Assembly (NCBI GenBank): GCA_028713875.1
Contig: JAQTNM010000001.1
Coordinates: forward strand, 1 to 31,921
Direction of reading: 5' to 3'
Origin: Candidatus Omnitrophota bacterium
Lineage (GTDB): Bacteria; Omnitrophota; Gorgyraeia; Gygaellales; Profunditerraquicolaceae
DNA: 31,921 nt
Shown: positions 16,774 through 25,181 of the stretch, one piece after another
Position numbering within the stretch: the stretch's first letter is position 1
Layout: every line of letters starts with the position of its first letter
Position numbers and translations under genes: made by a program
The notes under the pieces: generated by a model
What the model was told of the DNA's origin: nothing
Database searches by the model: none
Seen by the model: the letters and a program-made list of their open reading frames with translations, nothing else

Positions 16774-17226
16774 TTACTTTACCTTCCTATCCAGGTATCC
16801 TTTTAACAGGTTCCAGGTCTGCCTTCCCACTTTACCGTTTACCGTCAGGTTATTCGCTCTTTGAAAAGCCCTGACTGCTTCCCGCGTCTTCCTGCCCATC
16901 TTCCCGTCAATAGCGCCGGAATAATATCCCGCATTCTTCAGGGCGGTCTGGATCTGTTTAACTGTCGGGCGTGATTTCGTTTCGCGCATCGCCATGCGGC
17001 CTGTTGTTCTCTCTTCAAGGGCGCTCTGTTCTTCTGCTTTATTCAAAGACTCTTTTAAAGAATTGATCTCTTCGTCCTTAGCCTGCAGTTGCGTCTGTAA
17101 TACGCTGATCTGGTTCCTTAATCCCTGCATCTCCATATCCGTCTTTTTGCGGCCAGTGGCGCATCCGGACAGAGCTGTTACAAAACCTGCTAAAACAATC
17201 AGGAGTACCAACTTATTCTTCAGCAT
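16774..17226 (-). CDS. Lipoprotein with coiled coil and peptidoglycan-binding domain
   Basis: A 150-aa predicted lipoprotein. The signal peptide MLKNKLVLLIVLAGFVTALS is followed by GCATG, giving a lipobox (ALSGC) with Cys22 as the lipid anchor. A heptad-like coiled coil runs from about 30 to 70 (LRNQISVLQTQLQAKDEEIN). A PG_binding_1-type domain covers about 86-146 (IQTALKNAGYYSGAIDGKMG, AVRAFQRANNLTVNGKVG). It probably tethers membrane and cell wall. I chose ATG 17226 because a perfect Shine-Dalgarno precedes it; an upstream start would add 14 residues before the signal. It interrupts the his genes between hisA and hisF in the same direction. Confidence 0.88.
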   Translation of the reverse strand: MLKNKLVLLIVLAGFVTALSGCATGRKKTDMEMQGLRNQISVLQTQLQAKDEEINSLKESLNKAEEQSALEERTTGRMAMRETKSRPTVKQIQTALKNAGYYSGAIDGKMGRKTREAVRAFQRANNLTVNGKVGRQTWNLLKGYLDRKVK

Positions 17227-17231
17227 CTTTA

Positions 17232-17242
17232 CCTCCTCCTCC
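17232..17242 (-). promoter_or_regulatory. Strong Shine-Dalgarno that fixes the lipoprotein start
   Basis: GGAGGAGGAGG lies 5 nt before ATG 17226 on the minus strand. It supports that start over the upstream in-frame start at 17268. Confidence 0.8.
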
Positions 17243-17287
17243 GTAGTAAACGGACACCGGCCTATCATTTAAGGCCAGGCGTCTTTT

Positions 17288-18010
17288 TTAACTTAATTTC
17301 AAGGCTTCGGATAAAGTAAACCTGCCCTCATACAAAGCCTTGCCTATAATTACTCCGGCTAATCCCTCTTTTTCCAGTTTCTTTAATTTTTTGATATCTT
17401 CGAGCGAAGACACGCCTCCCGAAGCTATCACTGACAGCCCCGTCTTAAGCAATCTCTTGGTGGCCTGTATATTGGGCCCGGATAAAGTGCCGTCCCTGGA
17501 TACATCGGTATAGATCACCTGTTTAAACCCCAGCTCTCTTAATGCGCAGGCAAACTCCAGGGCATCCATATTAGTATCAGCGCATCCCGCCTGCCAGCCT
17601 TTAGTCAGGACCTGCCCGTCTTTAGCATCAATGCTGACGACGATATTATCTTTAAACTTTTTAAATATCCGGCTCAAAAACGCCTCATCCTCTGCAGCCT
17701 TTGTGCCCAGGATAACCCTGGACACACCGCAATCAAGTAGCGTCTTTATGACTTCCTCCGTTCTTATCCCGCCTCCAACCTGAACAGGCGCTCCCGCGGC
17801 CTTGACGATCTCTTTGACCACATCTATATTACCGGGTATGCCGGTATTAGCGCCGTCCAGGTCAACAACATGGATAAGCCTGGCTCCCTGACTTGCCCAG
17901 TGCCGGGATGTCTTGACCGGATCTCTTGAATATACCTTTTTGTCTAACCTGCCCTGGATAAACCTGACCACGCATCCTTCCTGTATATCCACTGCAGGGA
18001 TAATCAACAT
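17288..18010 (-). CDS. hisA: ProFAR isomerase (phosphoribosylformimino-AICAR ribotide isomerase)
   Basis: Amadori isomerase of the fourth histidine step, 240 aa, TIM barrel. Catalytic Asp8 (IIPAVDIQEG) and the second acidic residue in VVSIDAKDG (Asp128) are present, with VQVGGGIR and IYTDVSRDGTLSGPN. It is HisA rather than HisF because of the SRDGTLSGPN loop and its pairing with hisH. Its start overlaps the end of hisH by 7 nt. PriA-type dual function with TrpF cannot be excluded from sequence alone. Confidence 0.97.
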   Translation of the reverse strand: MLIIPAVDIQEGCVVRFIQGRLDKKVYSRDPVKTSRHWASQGARLIHVVDLDGANTGIPGNIDVVKEIVKAAGAPVQVGGGIRTEEVIKTLLDCGVSRVILGTKAAEDEAFLSRIFKKFKDNIVVSIDAKDGQVLTKGWQAGCADTNMDALEFACALRELGFKQVIYTDVSRDGTLSGPNIQATKRLLKTGLSVIASGGVSSLEDIKKLKKLEKEGLAGVIIGKALYEGRFTLSEALKLS

Positions 18011-18615
18011 AGCCGGACAAAATTTTTTAACATCTTCAAGCCATTTTCCTGGCTCTTCTCAGGATGGAACTGCGCGCCATAAACATTATCCTGCCAGGCC
18101 ACGCAGGCAAATTGCCTGCCGTATTCGCAACTGGCTGCAGCAACCGATGCCTTAGCCGGATCAGGATAATAGGAATGACAGAAATAAACATAGGATCTGT
18201 TATCTATGTCTTTTAGCAAAGGGCAGTTTTTATTTTTTATTTCCAGTTCATTCCAGCCCATATGAGGCACCTTAAGGCCTTTACTTGCCGAAAACTTCTT
18301 AACTACCCCGCCCAATACCCCTAAACCCTTTACGCCCGGAGCCTCCTGGCTCTCCCGGAATAAAAGCTGCATGCCTAAACAGATACCCAGGAAAGGCTTT
18401 TTTTTCTTTATCTGCCCCTTGATCAACGCGACCAGTCCCTGTTTTTTCAATTCTGACATGGCATCGCCAAAAGCGCCCACCCCGGGCAGGACCAGTTTCT
18501 GCGCATCCTCAATGTCTTTAATCCGGTTAGTAACAATTGCGGTTGCTCCGGCAAGCTCTAATGCCTTCTGCACGCTATGTATATTACCCATGCCGTAATC
18601 AATGATCGCAATCAT
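18004..18615 (-). CDS. hisH: Imidazole glycerol phosphate synthase glutamine amidotransferase subunit HisH
   Basis: Glutaminase half of IGP synthase, 203 aa, which supplies ammonia to HisF. The catalytic triad is visible: Cys79 in LGICLGMQLLF, and His184 and Glu186 in QFHPEKS. The oxyanion-loop region LPGVGAFGDAM is normal. The start codon directly follows the hisB stop (TAGATG), and the end overlaps hisA. Confidence 0.98.
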   Translation of the reverse strand: MIAIIDYGMGNIHSVQKALELAGATAIVTNRIKDIEDAQKLVLPGVGAFGDAMSELKKQGLVALIKGQIKKKKPFLGICLGMQLLFRESQEAPGVKGLGVLGGVVKKFSASKGLKVPHMGWNELEIKNKNCPLLKDIDNRSYVYFCHSYYPDPAKASVAAASCEYGRQFACVAWQDNVYGAQFHPEKSQENGLKMLKNFVRLC

Positions 18616-19230
18616 CTAATCAATGACACCCTTCGTGGAAGGTATACCTTTCCTGCGGGGGTCGATTTGCGTAGCCTGGTCCAGGGCGAGCCCTAAGGCT
18701 TTAAATACCGGCTCCAGCGTCTTATGCACATCTGTGTTGACCGGATCGACTTTTATATTTAAATTCATCCCTAAATGCTTGGCAAGGGAATCAAAAAAAT
18801 GCTCTGCATCGCGAAGATTGTATTCTTCAAAATGTTCTTCTGTTAATTTTTGAGGAATTATAGATCCTGTTTTTATTTTTAATAGAAATGACCCCCTCCC
18901 GCTGATATCCACAACAGCATTAGCCACTACTTCTTCCATCGGCACGCTGGCAGAGCCAAACCTCCTGATGCCTTTTTTATCAGCCAGCGCCTTCTTAAAA
19001 GCCTGACCCAATACGATACCGATATCTTCGTTGGTATGATGCTTGTCGATCTCCAAGTCGCCTTTGCAGGAAATTGCCAGGTCGAAGAGTCCATGAAAGG
19101 CGAATAATTCCAGCATGTGATCTAAAATCCCTATGCCGGTATCAATCCTGGCCTGGCCGCTTCCGTCTATATTCAGCTTAACGGTAATATCCGTTTCTTT
19201 AGTCTTTCTCTTTAGTATGGCTTTTCTCAT
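18616..19230 (-). CDS. hisB: Imidazoleglycerol-phosphate dehydratase, with altered metal-site motif
   Basis: Sixth step of histidine synthesis, Mn-dependent, 204 aa (dehydratase only, no phosphatase domain). The first half is canonical: GILDHMLELFAFHG and DKHHTNEDIG (His64, His65, Glu68). The C-terminal ending DPRRKGIPSTKG is also normal. In the second half the usual NLH reads NLN (Asn158). The usual HHxxE before FKA reads HKTLE (His169, Lys170, Glu173), with one extra residue in the preceding loop. These positions normally include metal-binding histidines. Neighbouring his genes look intact, and no frameshift is seen. The start ATG 19230 has a GAGG ribosome site. Confidence 0.93.
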   Translation of the reverse strand: MRKAILKRKTKETDITVKLNIDGSGQARIDTGIGILDHMLELFAFHGLFDLAISCKGDLEIDKHHTNEDIGIVLGQAFKKALADKKGIRRFGSASVPMEEVVANAVVDISGRGSFLLKIKTGSIIPQKLTEEHFEEYNLRDAEHFFDSLAKHLGMNLNIKVDPVNTDVHKTLEPVFKALGLALDQATQIDPRRKGIPSTKGVID

Positions 19231-19250
19231 TTTCGTCCTCGCTACCCCTA

Positions 19251-19278
19251 TCTACTGTCTACTGCCTACTATCTACTG
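19251..19278. repeat. Heptameric tandem repeat in the hisD-hisB spacer
   Basis: Four 7-bp units stand in a row: TCTACTG, TCTACTG, CCTACTA, TCTACTG. They fill most of the 51-bp spacer between the hisD stop and the hisB ribosome site. On the transcribed strand the unit is CAGTAGA. Confidence 0.8.
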
Positions 19279-19281
19279 TTT

Positions 19282-20505
19282 TTAAAAGCGCGCCTTTAAC
19301 GATTCCAAATGCTTCTCCAGCCCTTCTATCCCGGCGATCTTCTCCAGCGGTTCGCGCATGCGCTCAAGGGATTTTTTGGAATAACTTATTATATGGCTGC
19401 TTTTAATAAAGTCAAGCGTAGATAGCCCCGAAAAGAACCTGGCTGTGCCGCAGGTAGGCAGGACATGGCTTGGCCCCGCAACGTAATCGCCTACTGCCGC
19501 CGGGCTGTAAGGCCCCAGGAATATCGCCCCGGCATTCCTTATGTCTTTAACCAGCCTTTGGGGATTTTTGACCAGGATTTCAAGGTGTTCCGGAGCAATG
19601 CAGTTAGCAATCTCAACAGCCTCTTTAAGATTTCTGGCCAGTATAATAAAGCCGTTTGTGCCTTCTGTTTGTGATTTTATTTCCTTGGCCAGGCTTCTGG
19701 AATTGGTGATCAATATAGCCAGGCCTCCGGCATGCTCTGCCTGGGCCTTCAGATCAGCGATAATGAATTTGGGCTCGCTGTAACGGTTGGCAATGATCAC
19801 CAGTTCGGTGGGCCCGGCGATCATATCTATATCCACATAGCCGAATACCTGCCTTTTTGCCTCACTCACATACATATTGCCCGGTCCGACTATCTTATTT
19901 ACTTTAGGAACGGTCTTGGTCCCGTAAGCCAGGGCAGCGATCCCTTGAGCTCCGCCCACGCGGTAGATCTCGTCCACTTTCAAAAGGTCGGCTATAACCA
20001 GGATGTGCGGATTTATGCGGCCTTCTTTATCGGGCGGGCTGATCAAAGCTATTTTCTTTACCCCCGCTATCCTTGCCGGCAGCACGGTCATATAAACCGA
20101 AGAGACCAAGGGTGCAGTGCCTGCGGGTATATAGACACCTACGCGCTCCAAGGGTGTGTAATTTTCGCCTAAAACCACTCCTTCAGAGTCTTTCATCCTC
20201 CAGGATTTTTTAATGGTCTTACGGTAGAACCTGTTCACATTTTCAATGATCGTCTTTAAGCTGGAAACGAAATTCGGGGTAATATTCTGGTAGGCGCCGC
20301 TGATATCCATCTGCGAGACTTTCAGCTGTTTCGGGGTTAATTTAACGCCGTCAAACTTACGGGTGTATTTTATCAGCGCCTCATCCCCAAGGAGACGGAC
20401 ATCTTCAATGATCTGACGCACTCTTTCCTGCAGGCGCCTTGAACGGATGAACTGGCGGCCGTAGATCTTTTCTAACTGTTTACTGCCCGAACGTATGATT
20501 TTCAT
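19282..20505 (-). CDS. hisD: Histidinol dehydrogenase
   Basis: Last two oxidations of histidine synthesis, zinc- and NAD-dependent. Its 407 aa are slightly shorter than the usual 430. Conserved pieces are YIPAGTAPLVSSVYM, KIVGPGNMYVSEAKRQVFG, DMIAGPTELVIIA, LKAQAEHAGG (zinc ligands Gln and His), CIAPEHLEI (catalytic Glu-His) and AVGDYVAGPSHVLPTCGTAR (zinc Asp and the second catalytic His). The final zinc His is probably the one in GLEKHLESL at the C-terminus. It overlaps the alaS stop by 4 nt and opens the his gene run. Confidence 0.97.
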   Translation of the reverse strand: MKIIRSGSKQLEKIYGRQFIRSRRLQERVRQIIEDVRLLGDEALIKYTRKFDGVKLTPKQLKVSQMDISGAYQNITPNFVSSLKTIIENVNRFYRKTIKKSWRMKDSEGVVLGENYTPLERVGVYIPAGTAPLVSSVYMTVLPARIAGVKKIALISPPDKEGRINPHILVIADLLKVDEIYRVGGAQGIAALAYGTKTVPKVNKIVGPGNMYVSEAKRQVFGYVDIDMIAGPTELVIIANRYSEPKFIIADLKAQAEHAGGLAILITNSRSLAKEIKSQTEGTNGFIILARNLKEAVEIANCIAPEHLEILVKNPQRLVKDIRNAGAIFLGPYSPAAVGDYVAGPSHVLPTCGTARFFSGLSTLDFIKSSHIISYSKKSLERMREPLEKIAGIEGLEKHLESLKARF

Positions 20506-23180
20506 AGTTTAACTTTGGCAATAATCTCCTTTAATTCTTGCATCGCCTTCTCCAGATTTTCGGGTTTTGTGCCTCCTGCCTGAGCGAAATCTTTCCTGCC
20601 TCCGCCTGAACCACCGATAGTCGGCGCAATCTGACGGGCCAATGCCGTTGCATCCAGCCCCCTAGATACTAAATCCTGCGTAACTGCCACAACTAGATAC
20701 GCCCTATCTTGTTCATTATCCTGCGAACCTAAAGCAACTACCCCCTGCTTTAATCTTTCTTTTACCTTATCCGTCATAAGGCGCAAGGTATTCATATCTA
20801 AACCGGGCTCAAGCGAAAAAGCTACATTTATATCATTTATTTTTACTACTTTGTTTATAAGCCTGGGGATAGCGTCCTTCAGGCTGTTATTAATCTGGAG
20901 TCTATGTTTTTTTTCTTTTTCTTTCAATTCCTTTAACTGTTCCCCTTTTCTGGCTTCTTTGGCTGTTTTCTTCTCTTGATCTTTGATGAACTGTTCCGCA
21001 AAAATTCCAGTTACGCCTTCGATTCTACGGATACCGCTGGATACTGAACTTTCACTAATAATCTTTATCAGGCCTATATTATTAATATTATCTAGATGCG
21101 TCCCGCCGCACAACTCTTTTGAAATATCCCCAATGCCTACGACGCGTACATTTTCACCGTATTTTTCCTCAAAAAAGGCCAACGCTCCGATTTTTTTTGC
21201 CTCTGCCAAAGTCATTTCCTTGAAGTTTACTGCCTCGCCCTTAGAAACATAGCTATTAGCCACTTCTTCAACCCGGGCAATCTCTTCTTTAGATAAACCC
21301 TTAAAATGCGTAAAGTCAAAACGGAACTTCTCCACAGCTACCAAAGAACCCTGTTGTCGTACATGATCACCTAAAACTTTTTTTAAAGCTGCTTGCAATA
21401 TATGCGTGGCTGTATGGTTCTTGGCTATATTAAGCCTGCGTTCACTATTTATCTTGGCTGTTACACTATCACCTTTTTTAAAAGAACCGGAAATAAATTT
21501 GCCGATATGCAGGAAAACATTATCGGCCTTTTTCGTATCCAGGACCTCAAAGACATTTCCGGCATTGATGATTTTGCCGGTGTCGCCGACCTGGCCCCCG
21601 GATTCCGCGTAAAACGGGGTCTGGTCCAGAACAATTTCTAATTTATCCCCGGATAAAACCTCTTTTACCTCCTTGCCGCCCTTTAAAATAGCCAGGATTT
21701 TAGCTTCTGCGGAATTTTTCTCATAACCGATAAATCTTGTCTCATCCAGTTTTAAATCTAACTTCTTGGCGTCAAAGACATCGCCCTTCATCTTACTTTT
21801 TGCTTTGGAGAATTCCCTTAAATTATTAAGTCTGTCTTTCACTTTATCGGCTATAGCGAGGGGGTCATTTTTTAGCCCCCTCTCTTCTATCAAATTAGAA
21901 AAATGGTTAGTAGATATGTCTATGGGTATCCCGTTAGTTTCGTAAAGGCGGACGACCGATATCGCAACAGAGCTAGCCGTATTTGAACTAATATGAATGA
22001 CCCCATCATCACCTTTAGGTTGTGTTTGTAAATCTTCTTCAATGCGCTCCAATGCTGATTTTTCATTACTTTCGAGTATGTCATCACTGCATTCTAAAAT
22101 TTTAATAAAATTACTTTCTTCATTTAAAATAACCAGGGCAATATCCTCCTGCTTATCCTTGAGATCCGGATAAGGGACATGCATAACAAGCGCAACCAAA
22201 GGTACGAGTCTATTCAAAAACGGACTATTAATCCCCAATGCCCTCAAATGCAGCACGCTTTTGCGGATTAATTTACGGATTACGTATCCGCGGCCTTCGT
22301 TAGAAGGCAAGATCCCATCGTATATCGCTAAGGTAATCGCCCGAATATGATCAACTACGGCATAAACCAGGAGTTTATTCTCGCCTTCGTTGTTCTCTAT
22401 AGCAGAGGTAATTTCTTTTATCAATGGCCGGAACAAATCAGTCTCAAAATTATTCTCCGCTCCCTGCATTACCGCAGCCAGCCTCTCAAGGCCCATGCCG
22501 GTATCAATATTCTTCTGCGGCAGGGGCTCCAAAGCCCCTCCTTCTTTACGGTTAAACTGCGTAAAGACCAGGTTCCAGACCTCTACAAACCTTCCGCAAT
22601 CACAGGATGGGTCGCAAACAGCTTCACCGCACCCCAGTTCCTTGCCACGGTCAAAGAATATTTCCGAACAGGGGCCGCAGGGGCCGTTAGGGCCTTTTTG
22701 CTTTGCTTGCGAAGGCCAAAAATTCTCTTTATCCCCCAGCTTCAGTATCTTCTGCGCAGGAAAGCCAGCCTCATCTTTCCATATCTTATAGGCCTCATCG
22801 TCATCCTTGTAGACTGAGACCCAGAGCCTTTCTTTATCAATCTTGAGCTCTTGCGTAAGGAATTCCCAGGCCCAGAGGATCGCTTCCTTTTTGAAATAAT
22901 CCCCGAAGGAGAAATTTCCCAGCATTTCAAAAAAGGTATGGTGGCCGGAGGTTTTACCTACCTTATCCAGGTCATCCGTACGCAGGCAGCGCTGCGCGGT
23001 TGCCGCGCGCCGGTAGTCTGCGACCAGGCCCAAGAATTGTTTTTTGAACTGGTTCATCCCCGCCGGAGTAAACAACACCGTGGGGTCATCCCCGGGCACC
23101 AGAGAATCACTGGCAACTATCTTATGTTTCCTGGCTTTGAAAAACTCTAAAAATTTTTCCCTCAATGCGTCTGCGTTCAT
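20502..23180 (-). CDS. alaS: Alanyl-tRNA synthetase
   Basis: Class II synthetase charging tRNA-Ala, 892 aa, full length. The start LREKFLEFFKARKHKIVASD, motif 2 region TSGHHTFFEMLGNFSFGDYF, and DTGMGLERLAAVMQG are canonical. The editing domain keeps the zinc motif HTATHIL and ELCGGTHL. The C-terminal domain has GGSGGGRKDFAQAGG. The stretch after the tRNA-recognition helices (about 350-420) is longer and more divergent than usual: the common KLYDTYGFPLDLT reads RLYETNGIPIDIS and is preceded by a Ser/Asp/Glu-rich insertion. The gene overlaps recX by 4 nt. recA-recX-alaS is a familiar order. Confidence 0.98.
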   Translation of the reverse strand: MNADALREKFLEFFKARKHKIVASDSLVPGDDPTVLFTPAGMNQFKKQFLGLVADYRRAATAQRCLRTDDLDKVGKTSGHHTFFEMLGNFSFGDYFKKEAILWAWEFLTQELKIDKERLWVSVYKDDDEAYKIWKDEAGFPAQKILKLGDKENFWPSQAKQKGPNGPCGPCSEIFFDRGKELGCGEAVCDPSCDCGRFVEVWNLVFTQFNRKEGGALEPLPQKNIDTGMGLERLAAVMQGAENNFETDLFRPLIKEITSAIENNEGENKLLVYAVVDHIRAITLAIYDGILPSNEGRGYVIRKLIRKSVLHLRALGINSPFLNRLVPLVALVMHVPYPDLKDKQEDIALVILNEESNFIKILECSDDILESNEKSALERIEEDLQTQPKGDDGVIHISSNTASSVAISVVRLYETNGIPIDISTNHFSNLIEERGLKNDPLAIADKVKDRLNNLREFSKAKSKMKGDVFDAKKLDLKLDETRFIGYEKNSAEAKILAILKGGKEVKEVLSGDKLEIVLDQTPFYAESGGQVGDTGKIINAGNVFEVLDTKKADNVFLHIGKFISGSFKKGDSVTAKINSERRLNIAKNHTATHILQAALKKVLGDHVRQQGSLVAVEKFRFDFTHFKGLSKEEIARVEEVANSYVSKGEAVNFKEMTLAEAKKIGALAFFEEKYGENVRVVGIGDISKELCGGTHLDNINNIGLIKIISESSVSSGIRRIEGVTGIFAEQFIKDQEKKTAKEARKGEQLKELKEKEKKHRLQINNSLKDAIPRLINKVVKINDINVAFSLEPGLDMNTLRLMTDKVKERLKQGVVALGSQDNEQDRAYLVVAVTQDLVSRGLDATALARQIAPTIGGSGGGRKDFAQAGGTKPENLEKAMQELKEIIAKVKL

Positions 23181-23644
23181 AGTCCGGCTAAGGTATCGCT
23201 GATAATATCTGGGGAGAATCCGCGGCGTAAAAGATAGGAAAAAACCCGGTGTTTTGCTTTCTGCGGCTCAATTCCTTTGAGCCTGGCAAGCCTGCCTGCG
23301 GCGATCTCTGCTACCACTTTTTCTTCCGAATAATCCCGTCTTATGCGATTGACGTTGCTGTCGATTATGCTCTTATCAACGCCCTTTATCCGCAGTTCTT
23401 GCCTGATCCTTCTTAAGCCCAGCGGTTTTTTGAGCCGCGAATCAATCCAGGCCCTGGCAAAATCCGCATCGTTTATAAAAGAGTGTTCTTTCAAAAATGC
23501 GATGGTTTCTTTAATAACGGGCCCCTCAAAATGCTTCTGCTCCAGGCGCCGGGTCAGCTCTTTTGTGCTGCGCTGCCTGAATTTAAGCAAAAGGAAAGCG
23601 TAGTTTTTAGCCTTCTGCAGGGAATCGGATCTGTTTTTACTCAC
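23177..23644 (-). CDS. recX: Regulatory protein RecX
   Basis: Small all-helical modulator that binds RecA filaments. Its 155 aa contain three tandem three-helix repeats: LQKAKNYAFLLLKFRQRSTK at the start, then FLKEHSFINDADFARAWIDS with LRRIRQELRIKGVD, and a C-terminal repeat ending YLLRRGFSPDIISDTLAG. The F-I-N-D-x-x-F/Y-A-x-x-W/F pattern is diagnostic. It overlaps the end of degP by 8 nt and the start of alaS by 4 nt, so it is translated as part of the recA unit. Confidence 0.93.
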   Translation of the reverse strand: MSKNRSDSLQKAKNYAFLLLKFRQRSTKELTRRLEQKHFEGPVIKETIAFLKEHSFINDADFARAWIDSRLKKPLGLRRIRQELRIKGVDKSIIDSNVNRIRRDYSEEKVVAEIAAGRLARLKGIEPQKAKHRVFSYLLRRGFSPDIISDTLAGL

Positions 23645-25166
23645 CAGTCTTTATTAAAAAGTACCCGCGGCTGGTCCTGACCAATGCATTATCTTTCAAG
23701 CCCTTGATCACCCTGTTATAATCGAATAGATTATTTACCTGGTTCTTATTGATATCAAGGATAACGTCTCCGGGCGCCATCCCGGCATCATCAGCAGGGC
23801 TGGCCGGATCAACTTCCACTACCACTACTCCTTTTTTATCTGCGATATCTAAATTCCTGGCTAACTCGGGAGTCAGGTCCTGGACAACTAACCCCCGCCA
23901 CCTCTCGGTGCTCTCTGCTTCCTGGGCCAGCCTATCCAGGTCTTTGGGCCTTTCGCCTACCTGTACCTCTAAAGTGAGCTCTTTTTTATCGCGGGTGATG
24001 ATTATCTTGACACGCTTGCCTACTTCGGTTTTTCCCACAATGCTCAGTAATTCCTGGGTATTATTTACGGGTTTAGCGTCAAATTGTTTGATTATATCCC
24101 TCTCTTTTATGCCGGCCTTCTGCGCAGGGCTGTTTTCCAGAACTTTTGCTACCAGCACCCCGTTCTTATCGGGGAGCCCGAAATACTCTGCCAGGTCTTG
24201 GTTCAGATCCTGCACGGTTATGCCCAGCCACCCGTAAATTATTTTTTTGCCTTCAATAAGCCTGGCCATTATCCTTTTTGCGCTATTAACGGGTATGGCA
24301 AAACCAATACCCTCGTATCCTCCGCTGGTTGAAAATATGGCCACGTTGATCCCCACTACTTCGCCTTTAAGGTTGACCAGAGGCCCTCCTGAATTCCCGG
24401 GGTTTATTGCCGCGTCTGTCTGGATAAGATCGCCATAGTCACGCTTGCGCGAAATGGCTCTTCCTAAAGAACGGTGCAGGGCTCCGATTACGCCTGCGGT
24501 AACGGTCGGCTCAGGGTTCTGCAACGCAAAACCAAAGGGGTTACCTATAGCTACTACCCACTCGCCGATCCTTAAATTATCGGAATCTCCTAAAGCTGCA
24601 ACCGGCAAATTTTGCGCGTTTATCTTAACGATTGCCAGATCTGAACGCTCATCCTGGCCCTTAACCGCTCCTTTAAACTCTCTGCCGTCGGGCAGAGTCA
24701 CGGTTATCTTGTCCGCCTCATCTACGACATGCTGGTTGGTTAAGATATAACCTGCCGGATCAATGATCACTCCTGAGCCAAGGCCAACCTGTTTATATTC
24801 CCTGTCAGGCATCTCCCCGAGGAAATCATTAAAGAACCTTCGTAAAGCATCGTTATCCCCAAACGGAGAGTTGCCGAAAGGATAACTGTAATAGTATATG
24901 CGCCTTCCCTTTAGCTTGGCAGTATGCTCTGAGCTTATGGAAACCACGGCTTTACCGGTGATATTGGCCACGTTAATTATAGCGTCTTGCATGCGCAGGC
25001 CCTCTGAAGGACCAGGCGCAGCAACGGGATTTGAAATCCGATTCTCTTTAGAGGCTGTATTTTGCCCCTGAGACGAAGAAAAAACGCCGGATTTTAAGGA
25101 TATCATAAAACCCAGGAATATCCCTATAACCAAAATAACCACTGAAAGCAATATCTTTTTCTTCAC
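23637..25166 (-). CDS. DegP/HtrA-family periplasmic serine protease
   Basis: Envelope quality-control protease of 509 aa. An N-terminal membrane segment or signal (VKKKILLSVVILVIGIFLGF) is followed by a Ser-rich linker, a trypsin-like domain (about 60-290) and two PDZ domains (about 310-395 and 420-500). The triad is His146 (ILTNQHVVDE), Asp176 (SDLAIVKI) and Ser259 (NPGNSGGPL). I chose GTG 25166, where the signal begins and a Shine-Dalgarno fits; an upstream start at 25223 would put 19 basic residues inside the end of recA. It sits between recA and recX, an unusual insertion into that pair. DegP, DegQ and Do cannot be told apart here. Confidence 0.94.
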   Translation of the reverse strand: MKKKILLSVVILVIGIFLGFMISLKSGVFSSSQGQNTASKENRISNPVAAPGPSEGLRMQDAIINVANITGKAVVSISSEHTAKLKGRRIYYYSYPFGNSPFGDNDALRRFFNDFLGEMPDREYKQVGLGSGVIIDPAGYILTNQHVVDEADKITVTLPDGREFKGAVKGQDERSDLAIVKINAQNLPVAALGDSDNLRIGEWVVAIGNPFGFALQNPEPTVTAGVIGALHRSLGRAISRKRDYGDLIQTDAAINPGNSGGPLVNLKGEVVGINVAIFSTSGGYEGIGFAIPVNSAKRIMARLIEGKKIIYGWLGITVQDLNQDLAEYFGLPDKNGVLVAKVLENSPAQKAGIKERDIIKQFDAKPVNNTQELLSIVGKTEVGKRVKIIITRDKKELTLEVQVGERPKDLDRLAQEAESTERWRGLVVQDLTPELARNLDIADKKGVVVVEVDPASPADDAGMAPGDVILDINKNQVNNLFDYNRVIKGLKDNALVRTSRGYFLIKTGE

Positions 25167-25174
25167 GGTAAAAA

Positions 25175-25181
25175 CCCCTTT
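25175..25181 (-). promoter_or_regulatory. Shine-Dalgarno supporting the GTG start of the HtrA gene
   Basis: AAAGGGG lies 8 nt upstream of GTG 25166 and overlaps the recA stop codon (25180-25182). This favours GTG 25166 as the start and suggests coupling of recA and protease translation. Confidence 0.6.
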
